Positions 36,196 to 46,657 of a stretch of DNA of 64,000 bases are shown piece after piece (position 1 is the first letter of the stretch; the number at the start of each line of letters is the position of its first letter). Both the position numbers and the translations under genes were made by a program. The notes below the pieces were generated by a model. That model had not been told where the DNA came from. It saw nothing but the letters and a program-made list of their open reading frames with translations, and searched no databases. Origin of the DNA: Gleimia europaea ACS-120-V-Col10b (GTDB lineage: Bacteria > Actinomycetota > Actinomycetes > Actinomycetales > Actinomycetaceae); contig NZ_KE150266.1 of the NCBI RefSeq assembly GCF_000411155.1, positions 1,240,001-1,304,000 on the forward strand, in the 5' to 3' direction.

Positions 36196-36328
36196 CCCCT
36201 TTACTCAAGATAAAGCTGTCCTCGCAAGGCATTTCCCAGCGAGCGGCAACAATGCCGCCTTCAACATTACGCACCACGCAATGAACAAGACGACACGTTC
36301 CAAAGGATGATATTACGAGTGGCGAAAA

Positions 36329-37558
36329 TTAGCGAAGAATGCCAAGGGCCCGCGCCCGGTGCACAAGCTCGAAGCCGTCCTCACCAACCACCACTGGAAT
36401 CGTGGGATCGAGTGGTTCAATCAGTGCGTCAAGCCTCTCGCGCGGATCTGGCGCGCCGTGATTCAAAACCTGCTCGGTTGTGGTCAAACTGCGAATAAAA
36501 ATCGCCTGCACGTTCTGCGGATGCTCGCGGGCGAACTCCGTATAAATCGACGGGTCATGCTGGCCATCATCACCAACCAGCACCCACTTCACCCACGGGA
36601 ACATTTCGGCCAGCTCACGCAACTGCGAACGCTTATGCTCGCGCCCCGAACGGAACCAACCCGTTTGCGACGGCCCCCAATCCGTCATCAGCGGCGTGCC
36701 GGTGGGGAAGTTTGACCGGAACAAGAAGCGCCGCAAACTAGGCGCCACATTCCACGCTCCCGTAGACAGGTAAACCGTGGGTACCGGCAGTGTACCCACG
36801 CGGCCCTGCGACGTTTGCATGTGCGAAATCGCCTGCAACAACTCCGCCATTCCCGGCACGGCTTGGCGCGAGGACACGTACGTGAAAAACGCGTTCTTCG
36901 CCGCCACTAGCGGACGCGGCAACCACGACACCATCACCGTGTCATCCACATCCGAGACGAGGCCAACTTGCTCCCGCTTTGAAACCACGCGCACCGGTAC
37001 CGCAATGGGCCTCGACGCGCGCACCCGCTTCTCGCCGCGCGCCACCTCATCTGGCTTCAGCGCCTGCAACGTAGCCGCATGCCAGCCCGGCTCCAACCCG
37101 TGATCTTCCACCACAAGATCCACATAGCCGCCCCGATCCGTATAAACCAACAGCTTACGGCTACCAACCGTCACCAGCACCGGCGCAAAGGGCACCTGCG
37201 CGTCCACAAACTGGCGCCACCCGCGCTCACCGCGCATATGAGCCGTCGTGTTCGTATCATCGCCCTCATCGACGCCAATAGCGTCTTTAACAACCTCGCC
37301 AAACGCTACAGGCAGACTACTTGCTGCCCGCGAATGGAGCTGATACCAGCTAGGCAACCCGTGGCGGTTAGCCCAAACCTCGTACTTCTCTTCAAAATAC
37401 GTGGGCGCCATCAACGCTCTTCCAATGATCCGCACACGCTGCGTATTACCGAACCCGCCATACGCGATCATTTCTGGACGCCACCCCAAATCTGACAGCG
37501 TCCGCGCTACCTGGGTGTTAAATGAGTCTTCCAGCCGAGTGACAGCAGTTAAAAGCAC
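36329..37558 (-). CDS. App1-family phosphatase (DUF2183)
   Basis: A 409-residue protein with an App1 catalytic domain in its C-terminal half: LVSDVDDTV (DxDxT nucleophile), YLSTGAWN, LMTDWGPSQTGWFRSG and WVLVGDDGQHDPSIY. Yeast App1 dephosphorylates phosphatidate. In bacteria the substrate is undefined. It begins at a GTG five bases after the MFS gene stop, so the two form an operon. The N-terminal half is an uncharacterised region of the same family. Confidence 0.88.
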   Translation of the reverse strand: MLLTAVTRLEDSFNTQVARTLSDLGWRPEMIAYGGFGNTQRVRIIGRALMAPTYFEEKYEVWANRHGLPSWYQLHSRAASSLPVAFGEVVKDAIGVDEGDDTNTTAHMRGERGWRQFVDAQVPFAPVLVTVGSRKLLVYTDRGGYVDLVVEDHGLEPGWHAATLQALKPDEVARGEKRVRASRPIAVPVRVVSKREQVGLVSDVDDTVMVSWLPRPLVAAKNAFFTYVSSRQAVPGMAELLQAISHMQTSQGRVGTLPVPTVYLSTGAWNVAPSLRRFLFRSNFPTGTPLMTDWGPSQTGWFRSGREHKRSQLRELAEMFPWVKWVLVGDDGQHDPSIYTEFAREHPQNVQAIFIRSLTTTEQVLNHGAPDPRERLDALIEPLDPTIPVVVGEDGFELVHRARALGILR

Positions 37559-37562
37559 GCCC

Positions 37563-38843
37563 TCAGTCTATCGACTTTCGCGGCCCGCGCTTCCACAAAC
37601 CCCCAAGACCCATGCGGCGCGAACGCACCTGCACCGGAATCCGCGCCCGCTTCTTATGCGACGTGGCCCGCAACGCCGGAATCGCAATCACAGAGACCGT
37701 GACCATGACCCACGCGAAACCAATCGCCGTGTGGAAACCACCCACATGCCCGCTGTGGTCAACCACCCGACCAGCCAGGGCAGAACCCAACGAAACACCC
37801 ACATTCATCGCCGTGGACATCCACGTGAGGCCCTCCGTCAAACGCCGTGGCGGAACCGCTCTCTGCACCATCGCAGTTACGTTAATCATCGTGGGCGAGA
37901 TGGAGAAACCCGTGAGGAACAAAATGATGCCGAGTCCGATTATTGACCGCGCAAAATACGTGAGGCTCACGCCCACCGCCAGCAGGAAAACGCCACCGAC
38001 AAACAACTTCCACAAAGGAATCGACGTTGACCTCGCGCCGTAAAGAATTCCGGCCAACATCGAGCCGAACGCGAACACGCCTAGCAGAACGCCGGCCATT
38101 GCTTTTTGGCCCACCGACTCGGTAAACGCAACCACCGAAATGTCGATCGAGCCGAACATCGCGCCCGCACCTACATACACCAGAGCCAACGCAATCATCA
38201 CCGGCTGGGCCATGACGGAACCCTTTGGCATTTGGGTGCTCGAGGTAGAAATTGGCGGCTCTGTTGCCCGTTGCGACATCAGCCAGAACCCTCCGGAAAG
38301 CGCGAGAACCAGAGCCAAAATCATGCCTGCAACCGGATTAACGTTAGCTGAAAGTACCGTTGCTAGGATCGGGCCGATCATAAACACGACCTCGTCCAGC
38401 GTTGCCTCCATCGAAAACGCCGTGTGCAATTGCGCCGGACTTTTCACCGCCACCGTCCAACGCGAGCGCACCATTGAACCCAGCGAACCCGAAGTGGCGC
38501 CAGATATTGCAGTAAACACGTACAAATACGCCACCGGTGCGTGCAATGCCGCCGCCACGATCAAACCCAACAAGCTCGTAGAAGATACCGAAACCAGTGG
38601 CATCATCACGCGCGCCTGCCCAAAGCGGTCAACCAAACGCGCCACAAACGGGGCGCAAACCGCGAACGCAATAATGTTGGTTGCCGCCACCTGGCCCGCC
38701 AACGTGTACGAACCATACAGTGTTGAAATCATCAAAATCTGCGAAATTCCCACAATCGACATGGGGAAACGAGCAATCAAACCCGCCAGCGAAAACTTTA
38801 ACGCCCCCGGAATCGACAAAATTTCGCGGTAAGAACTCAACAC
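37563..38843 (-). CDS. MFS transporter
   Basis: A 426-residue major facilitator protein with about twelve hydrophobic spans. The loop between spans 2 and 3 reads RLVDRFGQARV, a match to the MFS motif A. The C-terminus is basic (RSRRMGLGGLWKRG). It starts at GTG 38843 and lies upstream of the App1 gene. The substrate is unknown; the closest general type is a drug or sugar efflux carrier, which is only inference. Confidence 0.85.
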   Translation of the reverse strand: MLSSYREILSIPGALKFSLAGLIARFPMSIVGISQILMISTLYGSYTLAGQVAATNIIAFAVCAPFVARLVDRFGQARVMMPLVSVSSTSLLGLIVAAALHAPVAYLYVFTAISGATSGSLGSMVRSRWTVAVKSPAQLHTAFSMEATLDEVVFMIGPILATVLSANVNPVAGMILALVLALSGGFWLMSQRATEPPISTSSTQMPKGSVMAQPVMIALALVYVGAGAMFGSIDISVVAFTESVGQKAMAGVLLGVFAFGSMLAGILYGARSTSIPLWKLFVGGVFLLAVGVSLTYFARSIIGLGIILFLTGFSISPTMINVTAMVQRAVPPRRLTEGLTWMSTAMNVGVSLGSALAGRVVDHSGHVGGFHTAIGFAWVMVTVSVIAIPALRATSHKKRARIPVQVRSRRMGLGGLWKRGPRKSID

Positions 38844-39004
38844 AAATGCAGTCTACGGCAAAGCAGCCCGGCAACGACCCCGCAGGATTCAAAAGACGAC
38901 GAAAAACACGTTCCGGGCACGCGCCAAAGACACATACCCGGAACTACACCCAACCGAACGCGCTCGCAAACACGCCGAGCTGCCCGGCACTCACTCCACG
39001 AGGT

Positions 39005-40681
39005 TTAAGCTAGAGCCTCCTTCACGACCTCTTTTGCCTCTTCTAAAACCTCTTGCAAGTGATCCTCACCCTTGAAAGACTCCGCGTAAATCTTGTACAC
39101 GTCCTCCGTGCCAGAAGGGCGGGCCGCGAACCACGCGTTCTTCGTAGTCACCTTCAAACCGCCAATAGCGTTGCCATCGCCAGGAGCGTTCACCAAACGA
39201 GCCGTGATTTCTTCGCCCGCAAGCTCCTGCGCCGCCACGTCCTCAGGCGCCAACTTAGCCAGCTTCGCCTTTTCTTCACGCGTAGCCGCATTGTCAATGC
39301 GCGAGTATGCGGACGCGCCGAAACGCTCCACCTGCTCCTGATGCAACTGCGACGGAGTCTTACCCGTTACCGCGATAATCTCCGCAGCCAACAGGCACAG
39401 CAAAATGCCGTCCTTATCCGTGGTCCAAACCGTGCCGTCCTTGCGCAGGAACGAAGCGCCCGCAGACTCCTCGCCACCAAAACCGATGGTGCCGTTCATG
39501 AGGCCCGACACGAAATACTTAAACCCAACCGGAACCTCAATCAGCTTGCGGCCCATGCTTTCAACTACACGGTCAATCAGAGCGGACGACACCAGCGTCT
39601 TACCCACCGCCGTGTCCTTGCCCCAACCCGGACGGTGCGTGAACAAGTACTCGATCGCAACCGCCAAATAATGGTTCGGGTTCATCAGGCCATCTGGCGT
39701 CACAATGCCATGCCTATCCGAATCCGCATCATTACCCGTAGCAACATCAAACGGAGTTTTCCCCGAAGCGTCCGGCTTCATCCGCTCACGAACCGACGCC
39801 ATCGCGTACGGAGACGAGCAGTCCATACGGATCTTCCCATCCCAATCCAACGTCATAAACCGCCACGTCGGATCCACCTTTGGGTTAATCACCGTCAGAT
39901 CCAGCCCGTAACGCTCCGAAATCGCCGCCCAATAATCCACAGACGCGCCGCCCAGCGGATCCGCGCCGATGCGAACCCCGGCCTCACGAATCGCGTCAAT
40001 GTCGATCACGTTTTCCAGATCGTCAACGTACTTCTTCAAGTAGTTGTAGTGATGCACGTGCGGGTTTTCCAGCAGGCCCTGCGAACGAGCGCGCTTTACC
40101 TTAGACCAGCCGTCGGCCAAAATCTCGTTAGCACGATTCGCAATCCAGCCGGTTGCATCCGAATCTGCCGGGCCACCGCTTGGAGGATTGTACTTAAAAC
40201 CACCATCACGAGGCGGATTGTGCGACGGCGTAACCACAATGCCGTCAGCCAACCCCGGGCCGGACGTGCGCAATCCCGCAGGAGAGCCCGCGCCGTTAGC
40301 TACGAGAATCGCGTGCGAAACCGCCGGGGTGGGCGTATACGAACCGCGCGAATCAACCTGTACATCCACGCCATTTGCTACCAGCACCTCAAGCGCCGAC
40401 CTCCAAGCCGGCTCCGACAGCGCGTGCGTATCGCGACCAATAAACAAAGGACCGTCAAAACCCTGACTTGCGCGGTACTCCACAATCGCCTGCGTCGTTG
40501 CAACGATATGCGCCTCATTAAACGCGCCATCTAGCGATGAACCACGGTGCCCGGACGTGCCAAACACGACCTTCTGCGCAGGGTTATTTACATCGGGCTC
40601 AATCTCGTAATAGGCGGATAGAACCTCATCAACATTAATCAAATCTTCTGGTTTAGCCAGTTGGCCAGCTCTCTCATGCAT
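39005..40681 (-). CDS. pgm: Phosphoglucomutase (alpha-D-glucose phosphate-specific)
   Basis: Interconverts glucose 1-phosphate and glucose 6-phosphate. The start is taken at the ATG at 40681 (MHERAGQ), because the Escherichia coli enzyme begins with the same HxRAGQ segment; upstream in-frame codons to 40810 would add an unrelated 43 residues. Motifs are FGTSGHRG, the phosphoserine loop [12 protein letters not shown], the metal-binding [10 protein letters not shown], the sugar-binding GGEESAG and the phosphate-binding [12 protein letters not shown]. The resulting length of 558 aa is usual for this type. Confidence 0.94.
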   Translation of the reverse strand: MHERAGQLAKPEDLINVDEVLSAYYEIEPDVNNPAQKVVFGTSGHRGSSLDGAFNEAHIVATTQAIVEYRASQGFDGPLFIGRDTHALSEPAWRSALEVLVANGVDVQVDSRGSYTPTPAVSHAILVANGAGSPAGLRTSGPGLADGIVVTPSHNPPRDGGFKYNPPSGGPADSDATGWIANRANEILADGWSKVKRARSQGLLENPHVHHYNYLKKYVDDLENVIDIDAIREAGVRIGADPLGGASVDYWAAISERYGLDLTVINPKVDPTWRFMTLDWDGKIRMDCSSPYAMASVRERMKPDASGKTPFDVATGNDADSDRHGIVTPDGLMNPNHYLAVAIEYLFTHRPGWGKDTAVGKTLVSSALIDRVVESMGRKLIEVPVGFKYFVSGLMNGTIGFGGEESAGASFLRKDGTVWTTDKDGILLCLLAAEIIAVTGKTPSQLHQEQVERFGASAYSRIDNAATREEKAKLAKLAPEDVAAQELAGEEITARLVNAPGDGNAIGGLKVTTKNAWFAARPSGTEDVYKIYAESFKGEDHLQEVLEEAKEVVKEALA

Positions 40682-40824
40682 ACCTATAAGTGTGGCATGT
40701 GTCACTGAAATTTTCATCCTTGTCCCAGCAGATAAACAACACCTTTGCCACCCGCTTTGTTTATTGGCTTTACGCCGGTAATTTTGGGCTAGATCAAAAC
40801 CGTTCCCCACACTAGGAGGCCAAA

Positions 40825-41697
40825 ATGGGAAAGAAATCCCGCCGTAAGAAAGTAGCGCCCGGAAAACCGATCCGTCCCATCATCGCGCATGTAGCGCGTC
40901 CCTTTGAAGGCATGGACGCCGAAGCCGACCTCGTTGCCATGCGTGAAATCATCCCCGCCGCCACCCTCGCAGCAAAGACCACGGAAGAATACGGATCCGA
41001 ACCCTTCCTGTTTGCCTCCATCCTTCCCAACGCCGTTCCCGCCCTCGTTCGCGAAGACGGGCAGATCCTCATCGGCCTGCAAACCCGCTCCTCCAGCCGC
41101 GACATTGGCCACGACCTCGGCGTTGCCCTCAAAGCCGCCTTGGAGCGCAAAACCAAAATCCAGCAGGGCGAAGCCGAATACGGCCCCGTGCCGGTAGACG
41201 TGCGCAACGCCGGCCCGCGCATCCCCGACATGATCGCGAGCACCCAACCCATGCAGCTACAAAACGACCTCGGATACTGGATCGCTGACGGCCAGCGCGA
41301 CGAAGAAGTTGAAGCTGCCATCGCGCAAACCTCCGCCGAACTCATTGCCACGCGCGCCATCCCCGGCGTGACCAACACCTACTGGCACGACATGGGTAAA
41401 CACTTTGTGCGCTGGATCCGCCTCGAAGATGAAGACAAACTCTTCACCGCCCTGGCCCGCCTGCAAGCCGCTGGTGAACTCACCCTTGCCGGCGCGCACT
41501 TCATTGGCGCATTCCGCGCCCTCGGCCTGTCCATCCCCGTATTCGAATTTGAAAACGAAGTAGACCCAGACGCGCTCACCGAACCCGTTGCGGAACTTGA
41601 ACGCAAACTCGAAGCCGCGCTCGCGGCTACCAAGCCGCTAACCGAGGACGAAAAGCGCGCCCGCGCCGGCCTCGTCTCCCGCCAAGTTTCCCTATAA
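40825..41697 (+). CDS. DUF5926 family protein
   Basis: A 290-residue cytoplasmic protein typical of actinobacteria. It begins with a basic MGKKSRRKK segment and the family pattern [24 protein letters not shown]. No enzymatic motif was recognised and the function is not known. The ATG has a perfect AGGAGG at 40815-40820. In this genome it sits divergently from pgm and next to a glycosyltransferase. Confidence 0.85.
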   Translation: MGKKSRRKKVAPGKPIRPIIAHVARPFEGMDAEADLVAMREIIPAATLAAKTTEEYGSEPFLFASILPNAVPALVREDGQILIGLQTRSSSRDIGHDLGVALKAALERKTKIQQGEAEYGPVPVDVRNAGPRIPDMIASTQPMQLQNDLGYWIADGQRDEEVEAAIAQTSAELIATRAIPGVTNTYWHDMGKHFVRWIRLEDEDKLFTALARLQAAGELTLAGAHFIGAFRALGLSIPVFEFENEVDPDALTEPVAELERKLEAALAATKPLTEDEKRARAGLVSRQVSL

Positions 41698-41728
41698 GAA
41701 GCGGCTAAACCAGGGGACGGGAACGGAC

Positions 41729-41734
41729 TAAACT
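41729..41734 (+). promoter_or_regulatory. -10 element, probable leaderless start
   Basis: TAAACT, six bases before the ATG at 41741, and no ribosome site in between. Confidence 0.4.
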
Positions 41735-41740
41735 AGACGT

Positions 41741-42601
41741 ATGAGCAACTCCGATCCCGTCCCCACAGCCAGCCGCGTCAGCGAATCACTCAAACAACAA
41801 CCCGAAAAGCACAAAGTTGCCGTCATCATTCCCGCCCGCGATGAAGCGCGCCGCATTTCCCACACTGTGCGCGCATGCCGGGCGCTACCAGGTGTTGACC
41901 TCCTCATCGTCGTAGACGACGGATCTGAAGACAACACCGGTGATCACGCACGCCAAGCCGGCGCCGTCGTAGTGAGACACTCCGTGACCCGGGGGAAAGC
42001 CTCTGCCCTCGAAACCGGAGTTAAAGTTGCCGCCATGCGCGACCTTGCCAAAGGCCTACCCCGGCACCTGCTCTTCCTTGACGCCGATCTGGGGGAAAGC
42101 GCGCTAGAAGCTACCTCCCTCATCGACGCTGTGCAACGCGGAATATGTGACTGCGCTATCGCCACGCTACCCAAACAAAAAGGAGCGGGCGGGCACGGAT
42201 TTGTAGTTGGGCGCGCCCGCAAATCAATTCGGCGCGCCACCGGCTGGCACGCCAACGCGCCACTGTCAGGGCAGCGTTGCATCACTCGCAAAGCCGTCAA
42301 CGACATCATGCCCTTCGCCCCCGGCTGGGGCGTGGAAGTGGCCATGACCATTGACCTTCTGGTCAAGGGCTACACCGTGCAAGAAATCCCCTGCGACTTC
42401 ACACACCGCGCCACCGCCAACGACCTCATGGGGTACATGCACCGGGCCGACCAGTTCAAAGACGTTTGGAAAGCCACCGCGCTGCGCCGCATCCACCGCC
42501 ACCGCATCCCCGTTCGCGAGCGGGTGCAAGCCGCTATGCATCAAACTGCGGGCTCTCCGTACAATGCGTACGTGACATTTGCAGACGACGAGCAAGAATA
42601 G
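41741..42601 (+). CDS. GT2-family glycosyltransferase
   Basis: A 286-residue family 2 glycosyltransferase: VIIPARDEARRI nucleotide-binding start, VVDDGSEDNT, and the metal-binding LFLDADLG (DxD). The C-terminal PFAPGWGVEVAMTIDLLVKG and HRATANDLMGY match lipid-linked-sugar or glucosyl-3-phosphoglycerate-type enzymes. No membrane span is obvious. The last 68 bases overlap tail-to-tail with the next gene on the other strand. Acceptor and donor are unknown. Confidence 0.87.
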   Translation: MSNSDPVPTASRVSESLKQQPEKHKVAVIIPARDEARRISHTVRACRALPGVDLLIVVDDGSEDNTGDHARQAGAVVVRHSVTRGKASALETGVKVAAMRDLAKGLPRHLLFLDADLGESALEATSLIDAVQRGICDCAIATLPKQKGAGGHGFVVGRARKSIRRATGWHANAPLSGQRCITRKAVNDIMPFAPGWGVEVAMTIDLLVKGYTVQEIPCDFTHRATANDLMGYMHRADQFKDVWKATALRRIHRHRIPVRERVQAAMHQTAGSPYNAYVTFADDEQE

Positions 42602-44765
42602 ACACCAGCGCAGGCGCCGCAATCGCCACGGTGTCTACCACTATCAGTAGGCCCGAATCATTAATCGGCACCGCCACCAGCGCGCCCACCGCGATACCCG
42701 CCGCCACTGCGGCTAAGCCCGGGGGAGTCGCTTCACGTAGGGCTTCGAGGTGCGGGTTGGGGGTGAATGTTAGCTTTTCGGTGTCCTCGCGGGGTTTGAA
42801 CAGCTTGCGAGCAAAGCGCGCCGCAACCACTGCGAGAATCACCGCCACGATCACTGCCGCCACAATCAGCGGATGGCCTGCGAACGTGGCCGCCATATCT
42901 CGCGCCTTGTCCGCTACCAAAGTGAGCGTTTCCGGCGAACCAAAATTCTTCCAGAACAGTCCGATGTGCGAGGGCGAAGCCGACCGTGCATCCAAGGCTC
43001 CCGCAAACACCATTGCCGCAGCGCTCAACAAAACCCACCAGGCAACGTGCTTCCACTGCGGGCGGATACCGCGCACCAACAAATACGCAATCCCGAACCC
43101 GGCGATAATGCCCGCAGGCCCTCCAAAATCAGCGCCCCAAAACGGCAACGCATCAATCGCCAGCACGCTCACGCCCATGGCGGCAACTCCGCGCGCCGCC
43201 TCCTGCCTCTTATGCGGAAAACGATCCGCAATCCACGGCAGTGTGGCTATCAACGCCGCCGACAACAAGATCACGTAGGAGCGGTTCGAAACGCCGTAAA
43301 AACGCCGGGATACAAGCGTCATCGACCCGAAGAAACCATCGCGCTGCAAATGCGTTCCCGACACGATATCCACCGCCACCAACAGCACAGTCAGCGCGGC
43401 GAGAACCGCTACCGGCTGATTAGACGAACGCACCAACGCCACAAGCACCGCCGCAATGGCAAAGACCAGCAGAATCGGTAGCACCGGATGAGTGGAAAGC
43501 CGCCACCACGGAAGCAGATTTGCAATCATCGCCGCTGGAATCACCGCGAAAGCCAACGCGTTCCACACCGCGATATTGCGCCAAATCCACGCCGGCGCCT
43601 GGCTCTTGGCCGGCCTGCGCACAAAATGCAACACGCCAGCTAACACGCCAATCGCAAGAAACGCGCCCCACGCAACAAAAAATGGCGTCAACGAACTTCG
43701 CGCCGCCAACGCGTGGGTAGCCTCATCCGCCAACTGGGCGTGCGCGGCCGACACCGACATGGGCTGCACCTGGAGGGGCTCGCCCGCAACCAAATCACGC
43801 ACATCACCCAACGTTGCCAAACCAGCCGAACGAGTCGCGGACGAGTAGAACAGGCCGGTGGTAGCTGTTTCTGGGACAGACGCGGGGCTGGTTGTTACGG
43901 CTTCGGCGCCGGTGGAGTTTGCGTTTGATGTCGTGCCGGTGACGGTTGCGTCAGTCACGGCGCCGAACTGGAGCGCCGGGCCGGGCGCAGTGCGGCCAAC
44001 GGAGGCAAGCACCACCCGCACCTGGCCGGGATGCTGCTGCTCAAACTGCGCGTAAGCCGCCAAAACCGCCTCAATTCGCGCGTTCACCTGATCCGCTGAC
44101 AACCCCGTAGGGCCGGCTGGGGCGGTCGCATCAGCGTTGTTTGAGTCAGCAATGTTAGCCATGCCGTTATTCGCGTCAGTAGCATTCATGCCCGCGTCAA
44201 CCCACCCGGCATCAACAAACACATTCCCCGGCGATTCGCGAAGAGTACGCAACGCAACAGCGCCCAACTCGTCTGCGCTGCCCGGCGCCGGCAACCAACT
44301 GGCCACCTCGCCGCTCTGGCTCGCTAGAACCAGAGCGGCACCAGGACCAACCCCAACGCCCGCAGCCGGCTGTGCCGGCCACTTCACGCCCCGAGTTATC
44401 TGCTCAAAACCCTGCACCTTCGCCCTGCCGGGCGTGCCTGGCTCGCCCTCAAAAATCACATCCAAAGACGGCCTGCAAGCGCCACCGTGGCTTTGTCTGC
44501 CCTCATAATCAATCGCATTTCCAGGCGTGCGAATCGACATCCACCCGTCCACGGGACACGTATCCGGACTTGCCGTACGCGTATGCAGATTCATCACTAC
44601 GGCGCCGTGGTCCTCCAGCGCGCTCAACACGCCTGGAGACACGTTAGCCGCCTCAAGCCCCGCAACGCCCACAAACAGCGTTCGCACCGGCTCATCCGCC
44701 ACCGCAAACGGAGACGTCATCAAAAACGCGAGCGTGAAAGCCGTAACAAACCTCAAAAAACGCAC
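42534..44765 (-). CDS. Large membrane protein with alkaline-phosphatase-like N-terminal domain
   Basis: A 743-residue protein. The GTG at 44765 is chosen because AGGTGG lies five bases before it and a signal peptide follows (VRFLRFVTAFTLAF, cleaved near VADE). The exported domain (~25-380) includes LFVGVAGLEA and TASPDTCPVDGW, which resemble the LDVAGL and TCPADGW motifs of an actinobacterial family with an alkaline-phosphatase-like fold. The C-terminal half has about ten membrane spans. It converges on the GT2 gene, and the two are plausibly part of envelope glycan or lipid biology. Function is unknown. Confidence 0.68.
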   Translation of the reverse strand: MRFLRFVTAFTLAFLMTSPFAVADEPVRTLFVGVAGLEAANVSPGVLSALEDHGAVVMNLHTRTASPDTCPVDGWMSIRTPGNAIDYEGRQSHGGACRPSLDVIFEGEPGTPGRAKVQGFEQITRGVKWPAQPAAGVGVGPGAALVLASQSGEVASWLPAPGSADELGAVALRTLRESPGNVFVDAGWVDAGMNATDANNGMANIADSNNADATAPAGPTGLSADQVNARIEAVLAAYAQFEQQHPGQVRVVLASVGRTAPGPALQFGAVTDATVTGTTSNANSTGAEAVTTSPASVPETATTGLFYSSATRSAGLATLGDVRDLVAGEPLQVQPMSVSAAHAQLADEATHALAARSSLTPFFVAWGAFLAIGVLAGVLHFVRRPAKSQAPAWIWRNIAVWNALAFAVIPAAMIANLLPWWRLSTHPVLPILLVFAIAAVLVALVRSSNQPVAVLAALTVLLVAVDIVSGTHLQRDGFFGSMTLVSRRFYGVSNRSYVILLSAALIATLPWIADRFPHKRQEAARGVAAMGVSVLAIDALPFWGADFGGPAGIIAGFGIAYLLVRGIRPQWKHVAWWVLLSAAAMVFAGALDARSASPSHIGLFWKNFGSPETLTLVADKARDMAATFAGHPLIVAAVIVAVILAVVAARFARKLFKPREDTEKLTFTPNPHLEALREATPPGLAAVAAGIAVGALVAVPINDSGLLIVVDTVAIAAPALVSILARRLQMSRTHCTESPQFDA

Positions 44766-44834
44766 CAAAACCACCTGAAAATAAACAAGAACAAAACTAA
44801 CTGTATAAGGTGAAAGCCGAGAAAAGGAGGCGCC

Positions 44835-45809
44835 GTGCACACCCACACCAACACGCCAAGTCCGCAAACGAAGCCATTCAAAATCGCGTTCCTCGGCCCA
44901 TTCGGCACATTCACCGAACAAGCCCTGTGGCAAATCGCGCCCAAAAACACCGAAGCAGTGCCGTGCACATCCGTGCCGCAGGCGCTCGACCTCGTTCGCA
45001 ACGGGCAGGCAGACCGCGCCGTCGTACCCATCGAAAACTCCATCGAAGGAGGTGTCAACGCGACCATCGACTCGCTCTCACACGGATCCCCCCTCGTTAT
45101 CGAAGCTGAAATGGTAGTCGAGGTATCCTTTGAACTCGCCATTAAACCCACCGCCGACGGGGCCGAGCCCAATATTCAACGCATCGGCACTCACCCCCAC
45201 GCGTGGGCGCAATGCCGCAAATGGGTAGCCGCCAACTACCCCAACGCCGTACACGTGCCGGCCACCTCCACGGCCGCCGCCGCGCGCCTCATCGCCGAAG
45301 AAGACAACCCCGGCTTTGACGCCGCCCTGTGTGCCAAAACTTCCGTTGCCCGCTACGGCCTGCGCTCCCTGTACTCCAACGTGGCAGACAACCGGGGTGC
45401 AGTCACGCGCTTCGTACTAGTTGCGCCCCTCGGCAACGTGCCACCAGCCACCGGCGCAGACAAAACCACCGTGCAAGTGCGCCTCCCCGACAACGAGGCT
45501 GGCGCTCTGCTCTCAATGCTCGAACAATTTGCCGCGCGCGGCGTCAACCTTTCCCGCATCGAATCGCGACCGGCCGGAGGCCCCCTTGGCTCCTACGAAT
45601 TCTCCATCGACATTGAAGGCCACATCAGCGAAGAACGCGTAGCTGCCGCCCTCATCGGCCTGCACCGCACCTGCCCGCAAGTGCGCTTCATCGGCTCCTA
45701 CCCGCGTGTTGACGGACAGCGTCCAACCATTCGAGCCGGCACCCATGACGAAGACTTCGTCAACGCAAGAGCCTGGATTGCCGGCCTCATGAACGGCACC
45801 ACCAACTAG
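44835..45809 (+). CDS. pheA: Prephenate dehydratase
   Basis: A 324-residue enzyme that makes phenylpyruvate for phenylalanine synthesis. The catalytic domain shows FLGPFGTFTEQAL and VPIENSIEGGVNATIDSL, and the regulatory ACT domain contains IESRPAGGPLGSYEF, the ESRP motif that binds phenylalanine for feedback control. It starts at the GTG at 44835 with AAGGAGG just upstream. It is not fused to chorismate mutase. The 3' end overlaps the RDD gene by four bases, tail-to-tail. Confidence 0.94.
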   Translation: MHTHTNTPSPQTKPFKIAFLGPFGTFTEQALWQIAPKNTEAVPCTSVPQALDLVRNGQADRAVVPIENSIEGGVNATIDSLSHGSPLVIEAEMVVEVSFELAIKPTADGAEPNIQRIGTHPHAWAQCRKWVAANYPNAVHVPATSTAAAARLIAEEDNPGFDAALCAKTSVARYGLRSLYSNVADNRGAVTRFVLVAPLGNVPPATGADKTTVQVRLPDNEAGALLSMLEQFAARGVNLSRIESRPAGGPLGSYEFSIDIEGHISEERVAAALIGLHRTCPQVRFIGSYPRVDGQRPTIRAGTHDEDFVNARAWIAGLMNGTTN

Positions 45810-46624
45810 ACGCGCAAAAACGAGCTTGCCAGCTTGCGATTGCGTTCCAAGCGGGCGGTCTCACGGCGCGTACGTTCTGCCAGTACGGCCGCAATAAACT
45901 CCTCGTCGCCAACCCCCGGTGGCGGGCCCGGAAACACGTACTCGCGCAACTCACCCGCGATTCCCGTCAACAGTCGGGCGTGAGACTGTTGCTCAAACTG
46001 CTCCCCGCGCATTAACAACGAGCGAGCATTGCGCGCCAGTTCGGGCGGTAACCTACGCAGATCAGCACTTTGAATCCACGAGGGGGTGGCGGGCAACTCA
46101 TGGGCGCGAACAATCGCGTCAGCGCGCTTACTCGCCGCCTCTACCGCGCGCGCACCAACCCGCTCCTTAATCACCACTGTGCCCGCAGCTAAATCACCCA
46201 AACGCCGATTCTTCGGATCAATCAACGCGGTAGCTGCGGCAAGACCGCCCAGCGTCACCCAAATCTCAACCAGACCGATCATCGCTCGAATCGCCGCGTG
46301 CTGCATCCCAACGCGACGCAAATCCGAACGTACAACCCGCGTGCCAACCACAAAACGGCCCACAGACTTCCCGTTCGTCGCCGTCTCAATCAACATCGGA
46401 CCCAAGAAAACAGCGAAAACAATCAACAAGACGAACAGTGCCTCTTGAGCTGCGCTAGTATCCGAAAACATCATCTCAAACTGGGCAACAGCCACCCAAA
46501 TCAAAACGATAACCGATAACCCCACGTCTATGAGGGCCGACAGCATGCGCAAACCAATACCTGCAGGCACCACATCCAGTGCCACGCCCTCACCAGTTGT
46601 AACCGTCATCGCCTGACTATTCAT
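45806..46624 (-). CDS. RDD family membrane protein
   Basis: A 272-residue protein with an RDD domain at ~20-165 (GIGLRMLSALIDVGLS, then spans, then TNGKSVGRFVVGTRVV) and a basic cytoplasmic C-terminal tail. The ATG at 46624 is used; the frame continues upstream, but that part runs antisense through the SpoIIM gene and is not RDD-like. It is divergent from SpoIIM with 33 bases between starts. In many actinobacteria these genes accompany MoxR/DUF58; the molecular role is unknown. Confidence 0.85.
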   Translation of the reverse strand: MNSQAMTVTTGEGVALDVVPAGIGLRMLSALIDVGLSVIVLIWVAVAQFEMMFSDTSAAQEALFVLLIVFAVFLGPMLIETATNGKSVGRFVVGTRVVRSDLRRVGMQHAAIRAMIGLVEIWVTLGGLAAATALIDPKNRRLGDLAAGTVVIKERVGARAVEAASKRADAIVRAHELPATPSWIQSADLRRLPPELARNARSLLMRGEQFEQQSHARLLTGIAGELREYVFPGPPPGVGDEEFIAAVLAERTRRETARLERNRKLASSFLRV

Positions 46625-46651
46625 GACACAAACGATACCTTCTAGTAATCT
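46623..46651 (+). promoter_or_regulatory. Promoter of the SpoIIM gene, probable leaderless start
   Basis: ATGACA (46623-46628), 17 bases, TAATCT (46646-46651), then six bases to the ATG at 46658. The -35 overlaps the start of the divergent RDD gene. Confidence 0.5.
46632..46637 (-). promoter_or_regulatory. -10 element of the RDD gene, probable leaderless start
   Basis: TATCGT on the minus strand, seven bases before the RDD ATG; it overlaps the spacer of the divergent promoter. Confidence 0.35.
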
Positions 46652-46657
46652 TGGCGC

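Noticed and set aside
39053..40534. 493-residue open frame on the + strand opposite pgm
   Set aside because: Arginine-rich translation typical of the antisense frame of a GC-rich gene; no family features and no ribosome site.
44766..44933. N-terminal extension of the large membrane protein
   Set aside because: It would overlap the start of pheA; the GTG at 44765 has a strong ribosome site and a signal peptide.
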